Counted from the stretch's first letter, positions 27,456-36,341 are shown. The stretch: 64,000 nt of DNA from JAWLHJ01 sp039587535 (GCA_039587535.1 JBDHIF010000005.1:55626-119625), one strand, 5' to 3'. Notes: generated by a model not told the origin, from the letters alone. Made by a program: numbers and translations.

Positions 27456-28687
27456 GGCGATTGCTGCGCGTCTGGTCGGTGGATCCCTGGTTCGTTCCCG
27501 GTGTGGTGGCGCTGACGGTATTCGGGATCGCTATGATCTACTCGGCGGGGGCGGTCCACGTACCCAACCCGGTGACGCAGCACGCGTGGATTCGCCAGGC
27601 CGTCTGGTTCGGCCTGGCCATCGGCGCGTTCACCGTGCTGTCGCGAGTGCCGACTCGTTGGCTCGAGTGGGTCGCCGTGCCCTCCTACGTCGTCAGCCTG
27701 GTGTTGCTGGGCGCAACGCTTCTCGTAGGTACGGGTGCCGGTACCGCCGCCGGCGTGAGGAGCTGGATCGACCTCGGCTTCGTGCGTTTTCAGCCATCCG
27801 AGCTGGCCAAGCTCGCCACGATCCTGGCTCTCGCGCGATACCTGGCCCAGCGGGAGAGCCCGCTTACGTCCCTCAGGGACTTCGTGGCTCCCGCCGGTTT
27901 CGTCGGGCTTCCGGTCATCTTGGTGCTGCTCCAGCCGGATTTGGGCACTGCCATGGCGTTCGGTGGAATCCTCTTCGCGATGCTCTTCTGGGCTGGGGCG
28001 CCGATCACGCTTCTCGTGCTCCTCGTGAGCCCTGTGCTGGCGCTCACACTGTCCTTCGACATCCGCGTCTGGTCCACGTACATCTTCGCTCTCATCGGAT
28101 TTCTGTACCTGTATCGATACAGGCTCTTCCTGGCGGAGTCGGTGGCTGTGGTCGTGGCCAACTTCGCTGCCGGAACCGCCGCTCGCCCTCTGTGGAACTC
28201 GTTGGCCGAGTACCAGCGCAACCGGATCCTCGTTTTCCTTGATCCGGAGGTCGATCCGCGTGGCGCCGGCTATCAGCTGATCCAGTCGAAGGTGGCTGTG
28301 GGGAGTGGTGGACTTACCGGACAGGGCTTCACTTTGGGACCGCAGAAGCGGTTCGATTTCCTTCCCGAGCAACACACCGACTTCATTTTCAGCGTGGTCG
28401 GCGAGGAGTTGGGATTCCGGGGCACACTTCTCGCGATCCTGGCCTTCACCTATGTCCTCAGCCGCCTCGTCAAGATGGCCGACGACGCGTCCGATCCCTT
28501 TGCCGGCCTAGTCCTTCTCGGTATCTTCGGCGCCTGGCTCGTCCATGTCTTCGTGAACATCGGCATGACCATCGGCCTGGTGCCGATCACGGGTATCCCG
28601 CTCCCGTTCGTCAGCTACGGCGGGACGTTTCTCTTGATGTCGTGGGTTGCCGTCGCCATCGCAGTACGCGTGGCCCACGAGAGGTAG
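27452..28687 (+). CDS. rodA: Peptidoglycan glycosyltransferase RodA
   Basis: 411-aa SEDS-family membrane enzyme that polymerises lipid II together with PBP2. It has about ten membrane segments and the SEDS signatures: SWIDLGFVRFQPSELAKL, a PDLGTAMAFGGI segment, and the late AVGSGGLTGQGFTLGPQ...FLPEQHTDFIFSVVGEELGF block. The last helix region (GITGIPLPFVSYGGTFLL) is typical. Its place after mrdA in the mre cluster identifies it as RodA rather than FtsW. A GTG start overlaps mrdA; accD follows after 4 nt. Confidence 0.94.
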   Translation: MRRLLRVWSVDPWFVPGVVALTVFGIAMIYSAGAVHVPNPVTQHAWIRQAVWFGLAIGAFTVLSRVPTRWLEWVAVPSYVVSLVLLGATLLVGTGAGTAAGVRSWIDLGFVRFQPSELAKLATILALARYLAQRESPLTSLRDFVAPAGFVGLPVILVLLQPDLGTAMAFGGILFAMLFWAGAPITLLVLLVSPVLALTLSFDIRVWSTYIFALIGFLYLYRYRLFLAESVAVVVANFAAGTAARPLWNSLAEYQRNRILVFLDPEVDPRGAGYQLIQSKVAVGSGGLTGQGFTLGPQKRFDFLPEQHTDFIFSVVGEELGFRGTLLAILAFTYVLSRLVKMADDASDPFAGLVLLGIFGAWLVHVFVNIGMTIGLVPITGIPLPFVSYGGTFLLMSWVAVAIAVRVAHER

Positions 28688-28691
28688 GTCC

Positions 28692-29540
28692 ATGGCTTGG
28701 TTCCGTAAGGACAAGAAGCCGCTCAACGCCCAGGACCGGAGGGATCTCCCTTCCGATGTGTTCGACAAGTGCCAGGGATGCGGCGAAATCCTCTATCGTG
28801 AGCGGCTCGCGCAGAACCTGAACGTTTGTCCCGATTGCGGCCATCACCTCCGGATCGCAGCGGACGCGTATATAAGCGTCCTGTTGGACAGCGCGACGTT
28901 CGAAGAGCTGGACGGGGGACTCCGCGCCGATGATCCTCTGGAGTTCACGGACCTCAAGCCCTACCGGGATCGCATCAAGGCGGCCGAGGCCAAGGGGCGG
29001 AACGAAGGCGTGATCACCGGTACCGGCCGTCTCGACGGCATCGAGGTCGCGCTGGCCGTCATGGACTTTTCGTTCATTGGCGGGTCCATGGGATCCGTCG
29101 TGGGCGAGAAGATCGCCCGTGTCGCGAGGTTGGCCCTGGAGCGTGAGCTCCCGCTCATCGTGGTGAGCGCCTCGGGAGGGGCGCGCATGCAGGAAGGCAT
29201 CTTCTCCCTCATGCAGATGGCCAAGACCTCTGCCGTTCTGGCTCGGCTTCACGAGCGCGGCTTACCGTTCGTGTCGGTGTTGACGCATCCCACGACCGGC
29301 GGCGTGACCGCTTCGTTCTCGATGCTGGGTGACGTGAACCTCGCTGAGCCCGGTGCCCTGATCGGATTTGCCGGTCCCCGGGTCATTGAGGAGACGATCC
29401 GGCAGGAGCTGCCCGAAGGATTTCAGCGCGCCGAGTTTCTTCGGGCGCACGGAATGGTGGATCGGGTCGTGGACCGCCGTGAGTTGAAGCAGGAGATAGC
29501 CGTCCTTCTACGGCACATGTACGTAGGGTGGGACTCGTAG
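28692..29540 (+). CDS. accD: Acetyl-CoA carboxylase carboxyltransferase subunit beta
   Basis: 282-aa subunit that, with AccA, transfers the carboxyl group from biotin to acetyl-CoA to make malonyl-CoA. The N-terminal zinc ribbon has Cys27, Cys30, Cys46 and Cys49 (CQGCGEIL...CPDCGHH). The crotonase-fold core shows ARMQEGIFSLMQMAKTSAVL and LTHPTTGGVTASF with PGALIGFAGPRVIEET. ATG 28692 is chosen because the frame upstream lies within rodA and lacks similarity. accA is not in the window. It overlaps the folC start. Confidence 0.95.
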   Translation: MAWFRKDKKPLNAQDRRDLPSDVFDKCQGCGEILYRERLAQNLNVCPDCGHHLRIAADAYISVLLDSATFEELDGGLRADDPLEFTDLKPYRDRIKAAEAKGRNEGVITGTGRLDGIEVALAVMDFSFIGGSMGSVVGEKIARVARLALERELPLIVVSASGGARMQEGIFSLMQMAKTSAVLARLHERGLPFVSVLTHPTTGGVTASFSMLGDVNLAEPGALIGFAGPRVIEETIRQELPEGFQRAEFLRAHGMVDRVVDRRELKQEIAVLLRHMYVGWDS

Positions 29541-30871
29541 TCGGGGGCGCGCCAGTAGCTCCGGAGCGGCTCGACCGACCACTCCAGGATCCGCTGGTTC
29601 GCAAGCTGTTTCCGCCGCTGGCCACCGGCGTCCACTGGGGTCTAGAGCGCACGGAGCGTGCGCTCGAGCTTCTCGGAAACCCCCACCGCATGTATCCGAC
29701 GCTTCACGTGGGCGGGACCAACGGGAAGGGCTCGGTCACCACTACGCTTTCCTCGGTCCTCCGACGACAGGGGTACCGGGTAGGATGCTACACGTCGCCG
29801 CACCTCTGCTCGTTCCGGGAGAGGATTCTCGTCGATGGGCGGCCCTTGGACGAGGAGACGCTCTTGACGCACGCCCGGGAGATCCGCGATGTGGTCGTGG
29901 AGTGCGGGCTGACCTTCTTCGAGGCCGTCACGGTGCTTGCCTTCCACCTGTTCGCTCGTGGGCGCGTGGATTTCGCGGTCATGGAGGTGGGCCTCGGTGG
30001 ACGCTTGGACGCGACGAACGTGATTCGGCCCGAGGTCGCCGCGGTGACCAACGTGGCGATGGACCACGCCGACTTCCTCGGTGACACGCTGGAGGAGATT
30101 GCCCGCGAAAAGGCGGGAATCATGAAGGAGGGGGTGCCATTCGTCACTGCCGAGCAGGCACCGGGCTCGAGGCGCGTTTTCGAGGAAGTGGCGGCCGAGT
30201 TGGGTGTGCGTGTGTCATACGTGGAATCTGGGTCCGTGGGCAACGTCGCGGTGCACCACGACCACACGTCCTTCAACGTCGCAACACGAAACTGGGGCTC
30301 CCTCGAGCTCCGGACACCTCTGGTCGGCCGACACCAGGCCATGAACGCCGCGCTTGCCGTGGCCGTGCTCGACCATCTGCCCGAGCAGCACCGCCCGTCC
30401 GTGGAAGCGGTCCGCGACGGGATCAGTGGAGTGGAGTACCATGGTCGGGACGAGCTGCTTCACCTGGGGGACGTCACCTGGCTGCTGGACGTGGCGCACA
30501 ACACGGCGGGCATCGCTTCGCTGGTGGACACCATGGATACACTGGACCTACCGGGGCCCACCGTGGCACTTGTGGGTGTGCTCGGGGACAAGGAGTGGGA
30601 GGTCATGCTTCCGCCGCTCCTGGACCGCGTCTCACTTGCGGTGATGACTCAGCCTCCTACCGCGCCACCCGAGCGCCGCTGGAGTCCCGCCGAGGCCGCT
30701 GCGCGGGTTGCTGGGGGCACGGAGATCGTTGTCGAGGACGATTTCGTGCGGGCCTTCGAGCGAGCCAGACTGGCCGCGGTCGGCGGAACCATCGTCGTGA
30801 CGGGGTCGGTCCACACGGTGGGCGGAGCCATGAAGCTTCTGGACAGGGAGCCCTTGAGGGAGTTCGAGTAA
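29528..30871 (+). CDS. folC: Bifunctional folylpolyglutamate synthase / dihydrofolate synthase
   Basis: 447-aa Mur-ligase-fold enzyme that adds glutamate to dihydropteroate and tetrahydrofolates. It shows the P-loop HVGGTNGKGSVTTTL, the SPHLCSFRERILVDG loop, FEAVTVLAFHLFA, EVGLGGRLDATNVI with the carbamylated-Lys region, DHADFLGDTLEEIAREKAGI, and a C-terminal WLLDVAHNTAGI. GTG 29528 overlaps accD by 13 nt and has no strong ribosome site; a later in-frame start is possible, but none is obvious. Together with accD it forms the accD-folC pair common in bacteria. Confidence 0.93.
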   Translation: MGLVVGGAPVAPERLDRPLQDPLVRKLFPPLATGVHWGLERTERALELLGNPHRMYPTLHVGGTNGKGSVTTTLSSVLRRQGYRVGCYTSPHLCSFRERILVDGRPLDEETLLTHAREIRDVVVECGLTFFEAVTVLAFHLFARGRVDFAVMEVGLGGRLDATNVIRPEVAAVTNVAMDHADFLGDTLEEIAREKAGIMKEGVPFVTAEQAPGSRRVFEEVAAELGVRVSYVESGSVGNVAVHHDHTSFNVATRNWGSLELRTPLVGRHQAMNAALAVAVLDHLPEQHRPSVEAVRDGISGVEYHGRDELLHLGDVTWLLDVAHNTAGIASLVDTMDTLDLPGPTVALVGVLGDKEWEVMLPPLLDRVSLAVMTQPPTAPPERRWSPAEAAARVAGGTEIVVEDDFVRAFERARLAAVGGTIVVTGSVHTVGGAMKLLDREPLREFE

Positions 30872-30951
30872 CAGCTGTCCCCACGGACGGCGCGCAGCAG
30901 GCAGAGCCCCGCTGCAGGCTGCCCACCCTTCAAGCTCACGGGTGACTTCCC

Positions 30952-30957
30952 TAGATT
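30952..30957 (+). promoter_or_regulatory. hisS: Candidate -10 box for a leaderless hisS transcript
   Basis: TAGATT ends 8 nt before the hisS ATG, and no ribosome site is present in between or just before. TTCAAG at 30929-30934 is a weak -35 with 17-bp spacing. Transcription would start at or next to the ATG. Confidence 0.35.
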
Positions 30958-30965
30958 GCCCGTCT

Positions 30966-32246
30966 ATGTCCGCTTCCGACTTCCAGAGACTGCCCGGCTT
31001 CAGGGACTTCCCCCCGGACGAGCTCGCGTTCCGCAACCGGATCTTCGAATCCTGGCGCCGCGTCGCGTTGCGCTACGGCTTCTCCGAATACGATGGTCCT
31101 CCGCTTGAGGCGCTGGAGCTCTACGTGGAGAAGAGCGGGGAGGAGATCGTCGGGCAGCTCTACAACTTCACAGACAAGGGCGGGCGCGAGGTGGTGCTCC
31201 GCCCGGAGATGACGCCGTCCCTGGCGCGCATCCTCGGTGGCATGAGCCGGGGGATGAGCAAGCCGATCCGTTGGTTCTCCATGCCCCAGCTCTTCCGCTA
31301 CGAACGACAACAGCGTGGGCGCTTGCGGGAGCATTTCCAGTGGAACGTGGACATTGTCGGCGAGGCCGGCGTGGCCGCCGACGCGGAGGTCCTGGCCGTC
31401 GGCATCGACGGGCTCCGGGACCTCGGCCTGACCCACGAAGATTTCTATGCCCGGGTGTCCGATCGCAGACTCCTGACCACCGTCCTGGGAGCGGCTGGCG
31501 TCGCCGAGGAATCCATGCCGGCGGCGTTCACCGTCGTGGACAAGGTGGAACGAGAGACGGAGGACCGGACGCTGGCCCGACTCCGGGACGAGGTCGGCCT
31601 CTCTGAGCCGGATGCGCGATCGCTTGTGGAGATCCTGGGAGAGGGGCTCGAGGGGATCGCGTCACGCTTCGGCAGCCGTGACGACGTCGGCGCCGAGGTG
31701 ACCCGCCTCAAGGATTACCTGGCGAACCTCGACGCCATGGGCCTAGGTGACTTCATCGCGGTCGACCTTCGGATCGTGCGTGGTCTCGCCTACTACACGG
31801 GTATTGTCTTCGAGCTCTTCGACCGCCAGGGAGCGCTTCGAGCCATCTGTGGAGGCGGACGTTACGACAGGCTGCTCGAGCTGGTCGGGGGCGAACCTCT
31901 GCCGGCCGTGGGCTTCGGCATGGGCGATGTGGTGTTGGGTGAGCTCCTCAAGGACCGGGACCTCACCCCGGACACCACGCGTCGCATCGATTACTTCGTT
32001 GTACCTGTGACCCCGGATCAGAGGGGGGAGGCGCTCGGGATCGCGCAGAAGCTCAGAGCCCGGGGGCACAGCGTAGCCTATGCGCTTCGCGAGCAGGGGG
32101 TCGGAAAGCAGCTGAAGGCGGCTGCGAAGGAGGGTGCCGTGGAGGCCCTTCTCGTCGGACCGGACGAGCTGGCACGAGGGGTGGTTACGAGCCGCAAGAT
32201 GAGCGACGGGTCGGAGCGTGATCTCTTGCTCCAGGAGCTGGCGTGA
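30966..32246 (+). CDS. hisS: Histidyl-tRNA synthetase
   Basis: 426-aa class II synthetase that charges tRNA(His). Motif 1/2 regions (GFRDFPPDE, VLRPEMTPSLARIL, FRYERQQRGRLREHFQWNVDIVGE) and the His-specific blocks (LRIVRGLAYYTGIVFELFD and GGGRYDRL) are intact. A C-terminal anticodon-binding domain ends the protein. ATG 30966 gives the family N-terminus (FQRLPGFRDFPP). GTG 30942 is in frame but non-conserved. It overlaps the next small gene by 4 nt. Confidence 0.95.
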   Translation: MSASDFQRLPGFRDFPPDELAFRNRIFESWRRVALRYGFSEYDGPPLEALELYVEKSGEEIVGQLYNFTDKGGREVVLRPEMTPSLARILGGMSRGMSKPIRWFSMPQLFRYERQQRGRLREHFQWNVDIVGEAGVAADAEVLAVGIDGLRDLGLTHEDFYARVSDRRLLTTVLGAAGVAEESMPAAFTVVDKVERETEDRTLARLRDEVGLSEPDARSLVEILGEGLEGIASRFGSRDDVGAEVTRLKDYLANLDAMGLGDFIAVDLRIVRGLAYYTGIVFELFDRQGALRAICGGGRYDRLLELVGGEPLPAVGFGMGDVVLGELLKDRDLTPDTTRRIDYFVVPVTPDQRGEALGIAQKLRARGHSVAYALREQGVGKQLKAAAKEGAVEALLVGPDELARGVVTSRKMSDGSERDLLLQELA

Positions 32247-32551
32247 ACCGATCCGAGGAGGAAGCGGCTCGCGCGACCCGTGAGGTGACGGCTCGAGCGA
32301 TTCGCCGCCTGGACGTACTGGAATGGGCCATCTTTGCCGGAGCAGGTATCCTTGCGACCATCGGTGGCGCGCTCATCGCCGTTCTCATCGCGGCTCCCCT
32401 GGGCTTCCGGTTTCGACCTACCTGGCTGGTGGCTTCCGTGGTCCTGTTCGTGATTCCGGGATCCATAGCCCTCACCATGCTCCGCCGGGACGAACGCCGG
32501 CGTGCCAAGCGCCTCGAACAACTGCGTAGAGAACGAGACCGCGACTCATGA
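32243..32551 (+). CDS. Small two-pass membrane protein, unknown
   Basis: 102 aa. A charged N-terminal helix precedes two hydrophobic segments (AIFAGAGILATIGGALIAVLIAA and TWLVASVVLFVIPGSIALTML), and a highly basic tail (RRDERRRAKRLEQLRRERDRD) follows. I do not recognise a family. It overlaps hisS and proS by 4 nt on each side, so it is translated together with two aminoacyl-tRNA synthetases. That coupling supports a real gene but does not tell its role. Confidence 0.65.
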   Translation: MNRSEEEAARATREVTARAIRRLDVLEWAIFAGAGILATIGGALIAVLIAAPLGFRFRPTWLVASVVLFVIPGSIALTMLRRDERRRAKRLEQLRRERDRDS

Positions 32552-34008
32552 CCGATGAAAAGAAGCTGACCCCGCGGGCCGAGGATTTCTCGGCCTGGTA
32601 CAACGAGATCGTTCAGCGCGCCGAGCTGGCGGACCACTCTCCTGTTCGCGGCAGCATGGTGATCCGTCCGTGGGGCTACGGGATCTGGGAGCTCATGCAG
32701 CGCGCTCTGGACGACATGTTCAAGGCCACCGGGCACGAGAACGCATATTTCCCCCTTCTCATCCCGATGAGCTTCATCGAGAGGGAGAAGGAGCACGTGG
32801 AGGGCTTCGCACCGGAGTTGGCCGTGGTCACGCAGGCCGGTGGGAAGGAGTTGGAGGAGCCCTACGCCATCCGGCCGACATCCGAGACGATCATCTACTC
32901 GATGTACGCGAAGTGGGTGCAGAGTTACCGGGACCTCCCGATCCTCATGAACCAGTGGGCCAACGTCATGCGCTGGGAGCTGCGCACGCGGCTCTTCCTA
33001 CGAACGTCGGAGTTTCTGTGGCAGGAAGGGCACACGGCCCACGCCACGCCCGAGGAAGCGGAAGAGGAGACTCGGACGATGCTCGGGGTGTATCGGACGT
33101 TCATGGAGGACTGGATCGCCATGCCTCCGCTCACCGGGCTCAAGTCGCCCTCCGAGACCTTCGCCGGCGCCGTGCGGACGTACGCCTGCGAGGCGCTCAT
33201 GCAGGACAACAAGGCACTCCAGGCTGGAACCTCCCACTTCCTGGGACAGAACTTCGCGAGGCAGTTCGATCTGAAGTTCCAATCCGAGGAGGGACAGGAG
33301 GAGTACGCGTGGAACACGTCCTGGGGTGTGTCCACCCGACTCGTGGGCGGGCTGGTCATGAGCCACGGCGATGACGACGGCCTTGTAGTGCCGCCGCGTC
33401 TTGCGCCCACCCAGGTGGTGATCGTGCCCATCCTCCGCGGTCAGGAAGACGCACGTGTCCTGGAAAAGACCGAGGAGGTCCGGAAGAAGCTGGCCGATGC
33501 CGGAGTGCGCGTGAAAGTCGATGCACGAGACAATCTTTCTCCGGGAGCCAAGTACTACGAGTGGGAGCGCAAAGGCGTCCCGTACCGGGTCGAGGTCGGA
33601 CCTCGCGATCTGGAGAAGGGGCAGCTCGCTCTGGCACGCAGGCTCGTTCCAGAGGGCCAGAAGCGGAAACAGTTCGTGCCGGAAGGGGAGGCGGTCGCCG
33701 AGCTTCCTCAGCTCCTGGAAGCCTTCCAGACGGAGCTCAGGGACCGCGCCCGTGAGCGACGGGACGACAACTCGGTCCGGGGCGTCGCATCCATCGACGA
33801 GCTGGTGGATGCGTTCGATCAGGGGGCGGGCTTCGTCTACACGGGTTGGTGCGGAGACGAAGCGGTCGAGGAGGAGGTAAAGGAGCGGACCAAGGCCACC
33901 ATCCGGGTGCTCCCCGACGAGGAGTTCCGCTCCGAGGCTCCGCCGGCCAAGTGCGTCTCAGGGGATCGTGACTCCGTGGCCGAGGTAGTCTGGGCGAGGG
34001 CGTACTAG
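32548..34008 (+). CDS. proS: Prolyl-tRNA synthetase, archaeal/eukaryotic-like type
   Basis: 486-aa class II synthetase that charges tRNA(Pro). Identified by DFSAWYNEIVQRAELADHSPVRG and MVIRPWGYGIWELMQ, motif 2 (NQWANVMRWELRTRLFLRTSEFLWQEGHTAH), and a C-terminal zinc-binding-like extension. It lacks the editing insertion of the E. coli-type enzyme, placing it in the shorter 'ProS type 3' group found in archaea, eukaryotes and part of the bacteria. It overlaps the upstream small gene by 4 nt and ends the mre-acc-syn run. Confidence 0.95.
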   Translation: MTDEKKLTPRAEDFSAWYNEIVQRAELADHSPVRGSMVIRPWGYGIWELMQRALDDMFKATGHENAYFPLLIPMSFIEREKEHVEGFAPELAVVTQAGGKELEEPYAIRPTSETIIYSMYAKWVQSYRDLPILMNQWANVMRWELRTRLFLRTSEFLWQEGHTAHATPEEAEEETRTMLGVYRTFMEDWIAMPPLTGLKSPSETFAGAVRTYACEALMQDNKALQAGTSHFLGQNFARQFDLKFQSEEGQEEYAWNTSWGVSTRLVGGLVMSHGDDDGLVVPPRLAPTQVVIVPILRGQEDARVLEKTEEVRKKLADAGVRVKVDARDNLSPGAKYYEWERKGVPYRVEVGPRDLEKGQLALARRLVPEGQKRKQFVPEGEAVAELPQLLEAFQTELRDRARERRDDNSVRGVASIDELVDAFDQGAGFVYTGWCGDEAVEEEVKERTKATIRVLPDEEFRSEAPPAKCVSGDRDSVAEVVWARAY

Positions 34009-34080
34009 CAGGTCGCAGAGACGGGGGAGTGCACCGCGCGGAAGGGTTTTCGTGCGTTCAGCCGAGGAGTGACGACGAGT

Positions 34081-34095
34081 CGTAGCCTGGCTACG
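34081..34095. promoter_or_regulatory. Perfect 15-bp palindrome upstream of the guaA small ORF
   Basis: CGTAGCC-T-GGCTACG, with both 7-bp arms exact, lies 16 nt before the 66-aa ORF ahead of guaA. The 303-bp interval 34009-34311 between proS and guaA holds this palindrome and the small ORF and nothing else I can name. It could be a repressor operator or an RNA hairpin (CGTAG...CTACG). Confidence 0.35.
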
Positions 34096-34111
34096 GCGAG
34101 AAGGAGAGACG

Positions 34112-34312
34112 ATGGATCAATCGCGCAACACCCCTGCGCCCGAAAGCTTCTGGTTCCACGGCCCGCACGGTTTCGGTTTGCGTTGGCACGAACCCGTCGC
34201 GGTCGGTGGAGCTCTTCCGCACAACTGTGGCGATGCAGTCCTCGCTCCGCCTGCGGCACGAGGTCCCGCCGCTCACAACACGGTGCGCTCCCCTTTCTCA
34301 ACGATCTGCTAA
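34112..34312 (+). CDS. Putative 66-aa small protein / guaA leader ORF
   Basis: An ATG with a strong, well-placed ribosome site (AAGGAG, 6-nt spacing) opens a 66-codon frame. Its TAA stop shares one base with the guaA ATG (TAATG), a classic termination-reinitiation arrangement. The predicted peptide (MDQSRNTPAPESFWFHGPHG...) has no membrane segment and no family I recognise. It is rich in Pro, His and Ala, with two cysteines. The third-position G+C bias looks weaker than in neighbouring genes. It may be a real small protein or a leader whose translation controls guaA. Confidence 0.4.
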   Translation: MDQSRNTPAPESFWFHGPHGFGLRWHEPVAVGGALPHNCGDAVLAPPAARGPAAHNTVRSPFSTIC

Positions 34313-35862
34313 TGCATCACGAGCACGACAAGGTCCTGATCCTCGATTTCGGATCTCAGTTCACCCAGCTGATCGCACGGCGAATCCGTGAGGAACGGGT
34401 CTTCTGCGAGATCCACCCTCCCACCCGCACCCTCGATTGGATCAAGGCCTGGGGCCCAACGGCCATCATCTTGAGTGGCGGACCAGCCTCTGTGTACGAC
34501 GACGGCGTCCCGAGCATCGAGACCGAGCTCCTCGAAGCCGGGATTCCCGTCCTGGGAATCTGTTACGGAATGCAGCTCATTGCTCTGCACGAGGGCGCTA
34601 AGGTAGAGCAGGGGAAGCGGGAATACGGCCGGGCGGAGTTGGGCGTTGGCGGGACCGGAGACCTCTTCGCCGGATTCGACCCGGGGGAGTCCACCACCGT
34701 TTGGTGCTCCCATGGGGACCATGTGCTCGAGCCACCGCCCGGGTACGAGACCCTGGCTTCTACCAAGACGCTCCCTGTGGCGGCGTTCGGCGACCGGAGC
34801 CGGAATATCTACGGGGTCCAGTTCCATCCCGAGGTGGCCCACACTCACCGTGGTGATGAGATCCTCTCCAACTTCCTCTTTGAGGTGGCGGGGTGCAGGC
34901 CCACCTGGACGGCCGGGGCGTTCATCGAGGATACCATCGAGCGGATCCGCGAACAGATCGGCGATCGGAGAGCGATCTGTGGTCTGTCCGGCGGCGTCGA
35001 CTCGTCCGTGGCAGCGGTTCTGGTGCATCGCGCCATCGGCGATCGACTCACCTGCATCTTCGTGGATCACGGGTTGCTCCGTAAGCACGAGAGGGAGCAG
35101 GTGGAGCGGATGTTCCGAAGCCACTACGACATGCGTCTGGTCGTGGAGGACGCGTCGGAGGCCTTTCTCTCGGATTTGGAGGGCCTGGTGGATCCCGAGG
35201 CGAAGCGGAGGGCGATCGGCGCCCGCTTCATCGATGTCTTCAGGGACACCGCTGAGCGGGAAGGCACGGGGGCGTCCTTCCTGGTCCAGGGAACGCTATA
35301 CCCAGACGTCATCGAGTCGGTGTCGGTGGGTGGACCATCGGTCACCATCAAGACGCACCACAACGTGGGGGGGCTTCCTGAGGACCTCCCTTTCGAGCTC
35401 GTGGAGCCACTCCGGGAGCTGTTCAAGGACGAGGTGCGCCAGGTCGGACGCGAGCTGGGGCTCCCGGAGGATTTCGTGGGGCGGCACCCGTTCCCCGGGC
35501 CGGGGCTGGCCATCCGAATCCTCGGTGACGTGACGCCCGAGCGCCTCGCGGTCCTGCGTGAGGCCGACGCCATCTACCTCGAGGAGATCCGGGAGGCGGG
35601 ACTCTACGACGAGATCTGGCAGGCGTTCGCCGTGCTGCTACCCGTCCAATCCGTTGGTGTCATGGGGGATGCCCGGACCTACGAGAACGTGCTCGCCCTC
35701 AGGGCAGTGACGTCCCGCGATGGCATGACGGCGGACTGGTATCCGTTCCCTCACGACGTGATGGCACGGATCTCGACGCGCATCATCAACGAGGTACGAG
35801 GCGTGAATCGCGTGACCTACGACATCAGCTCGAAGCCGCCGGCTACGATCGAGTGGGAGTGA
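34312..35862 (+). CDS. guaA: GMP synthase (glutamine-hydrolysing)
   Basis: 516-aa enzyme converting XMP to GMP with glutamine and ATP. The N-terminal class I glutaminase has the nucleophile Cys84 in GICYGMQL and the His/Glu pair in GVQFHPEVAH. The ATP-pyrophosphatase domain has SGGVDSSVAAVL. The C-terminal dimerisation domain contains the HHNVGGLPEDL and GRHPFPGPGLAIRILG blocks. ATG 34312 begins the conserved MHHEHDKVLILDFGSQ; the frame open upstream to 34069 is not conserved. It is coupled to the small ORF before it and convergent with the RidA gene only 3 bp away. Confidence 0.95.
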   Translation: MHHEHDKVLILDFGSQFTQLIARRIREERVFCEIHPPTRTLDWIKAWGPTAIILSGGPASVYDDGVPSIETELLEAGIPVLGICYGMQLIALHEGAKVEQGKREYGRAELGVGGTGDLFAGFDPGESTTVWCSHGDHVLEPPPGYETLASTKTLPVAAFGDRSRNIYGVQFHPEVAHTHRGDEILSNFLFEVAGCRPTWTAGAFIEDTIERIREQIGDRRAICGLSGGVDSSVAAVLVHRAIGDRLTCIFVDHGLLRKHEREQVERMFRSHYDMRLVVEDASEAFLSDLEGLVDPEAKRRAIGARFIDVFRDTAEREGTGASFLVQGTLYPDVIESVSVGGPSVTIKTHHNVGGLPEDLPFELVEPLRELFKDEVRQVGRELGLPEDFVGRHPFPGPGLAIRILGDVTPERLAVLREADAIYLEEIREAGLYDEIWQAFAVLLPVQSVGVMGDARTYENVLALRAVTSRDGMTADWYPFPHDVMARISTRIINEVRGVNRVTYDISSKPPATIEWE

Positions 35863-35865
35863 CGC

Positions 35866-36261
35866 TCAGCCAGGCGCCGGGGCAATGGCGTCGGCTTCGA
35901 TCTCGATGAGCATGTCGGGGTGCATGAGGCGCCGCACCTCCACCATGGTCGTGGCCGGCCGGTGCTCCCCGAAGAACTCGGCGTGAGCCGACCCGAACTC
36001 GCGCCATCGATCGATGTCGGTCACGAACAAGCGGGTCCGGGTGACGTGCTCGGGCCCAGCGCCGAGCTCCGAAAGCGCGCCGCGAATGATCTCGAGGGCG
36101 CGCACGGACTGACGGTAGCCGTCTCCGGGGGCGTGGACGGATCCGTCGGGTTCGACGGCTACCGTTCCGGTGACGAAGATACGCTCGCCCGCACGGAGGG
36201 CCCTGCAGTAGCCTACGTGCTCTTCCCAGGGGGCCCCCGTATAGACTCGTTGGAACGTCAC
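35866..36261 (-). CDS. RidA/YjgF/UK114 family protein
   Basis: 131-aa member of the Rid family, trimeric proteins that can hydrolyse reactive enamine/imine intermediates from PLP enzymes. The ending VEVRRLMHPDMLIEIEADAIA carries the family Arg (Arg111, active-site position) and Glu120, so imine deaminase activity is possible. A specific subfamily cannot be assigned. GTG 36261 is preferred because GAGAGG sits about 6 nt upstream; a TTG two codons earlier (36267) is less likely. It is convergent with guaA. Confidence 0.82.
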   Translation of the reverse strand: MTFQRVYTGAPWEEHVGYCRALRAGERIFVTGTVAVEPDGSVHAPGDGYRQSVRALEIIRGALSELGAGPEHVTRTRLFVTDIDRWREFGSAHAEFFGEHRPATTMVEVRRLMHPDMLIEIEADAIAPAPG

Positions 36262-36341
36262 TTGCAACCTCTCGGGTAGGAGTCATCTGAACGCGGCGCG
36301 CGCTGTGCCGCTCGCTACCTCGGGAATTCAGGGAGAGTTCC

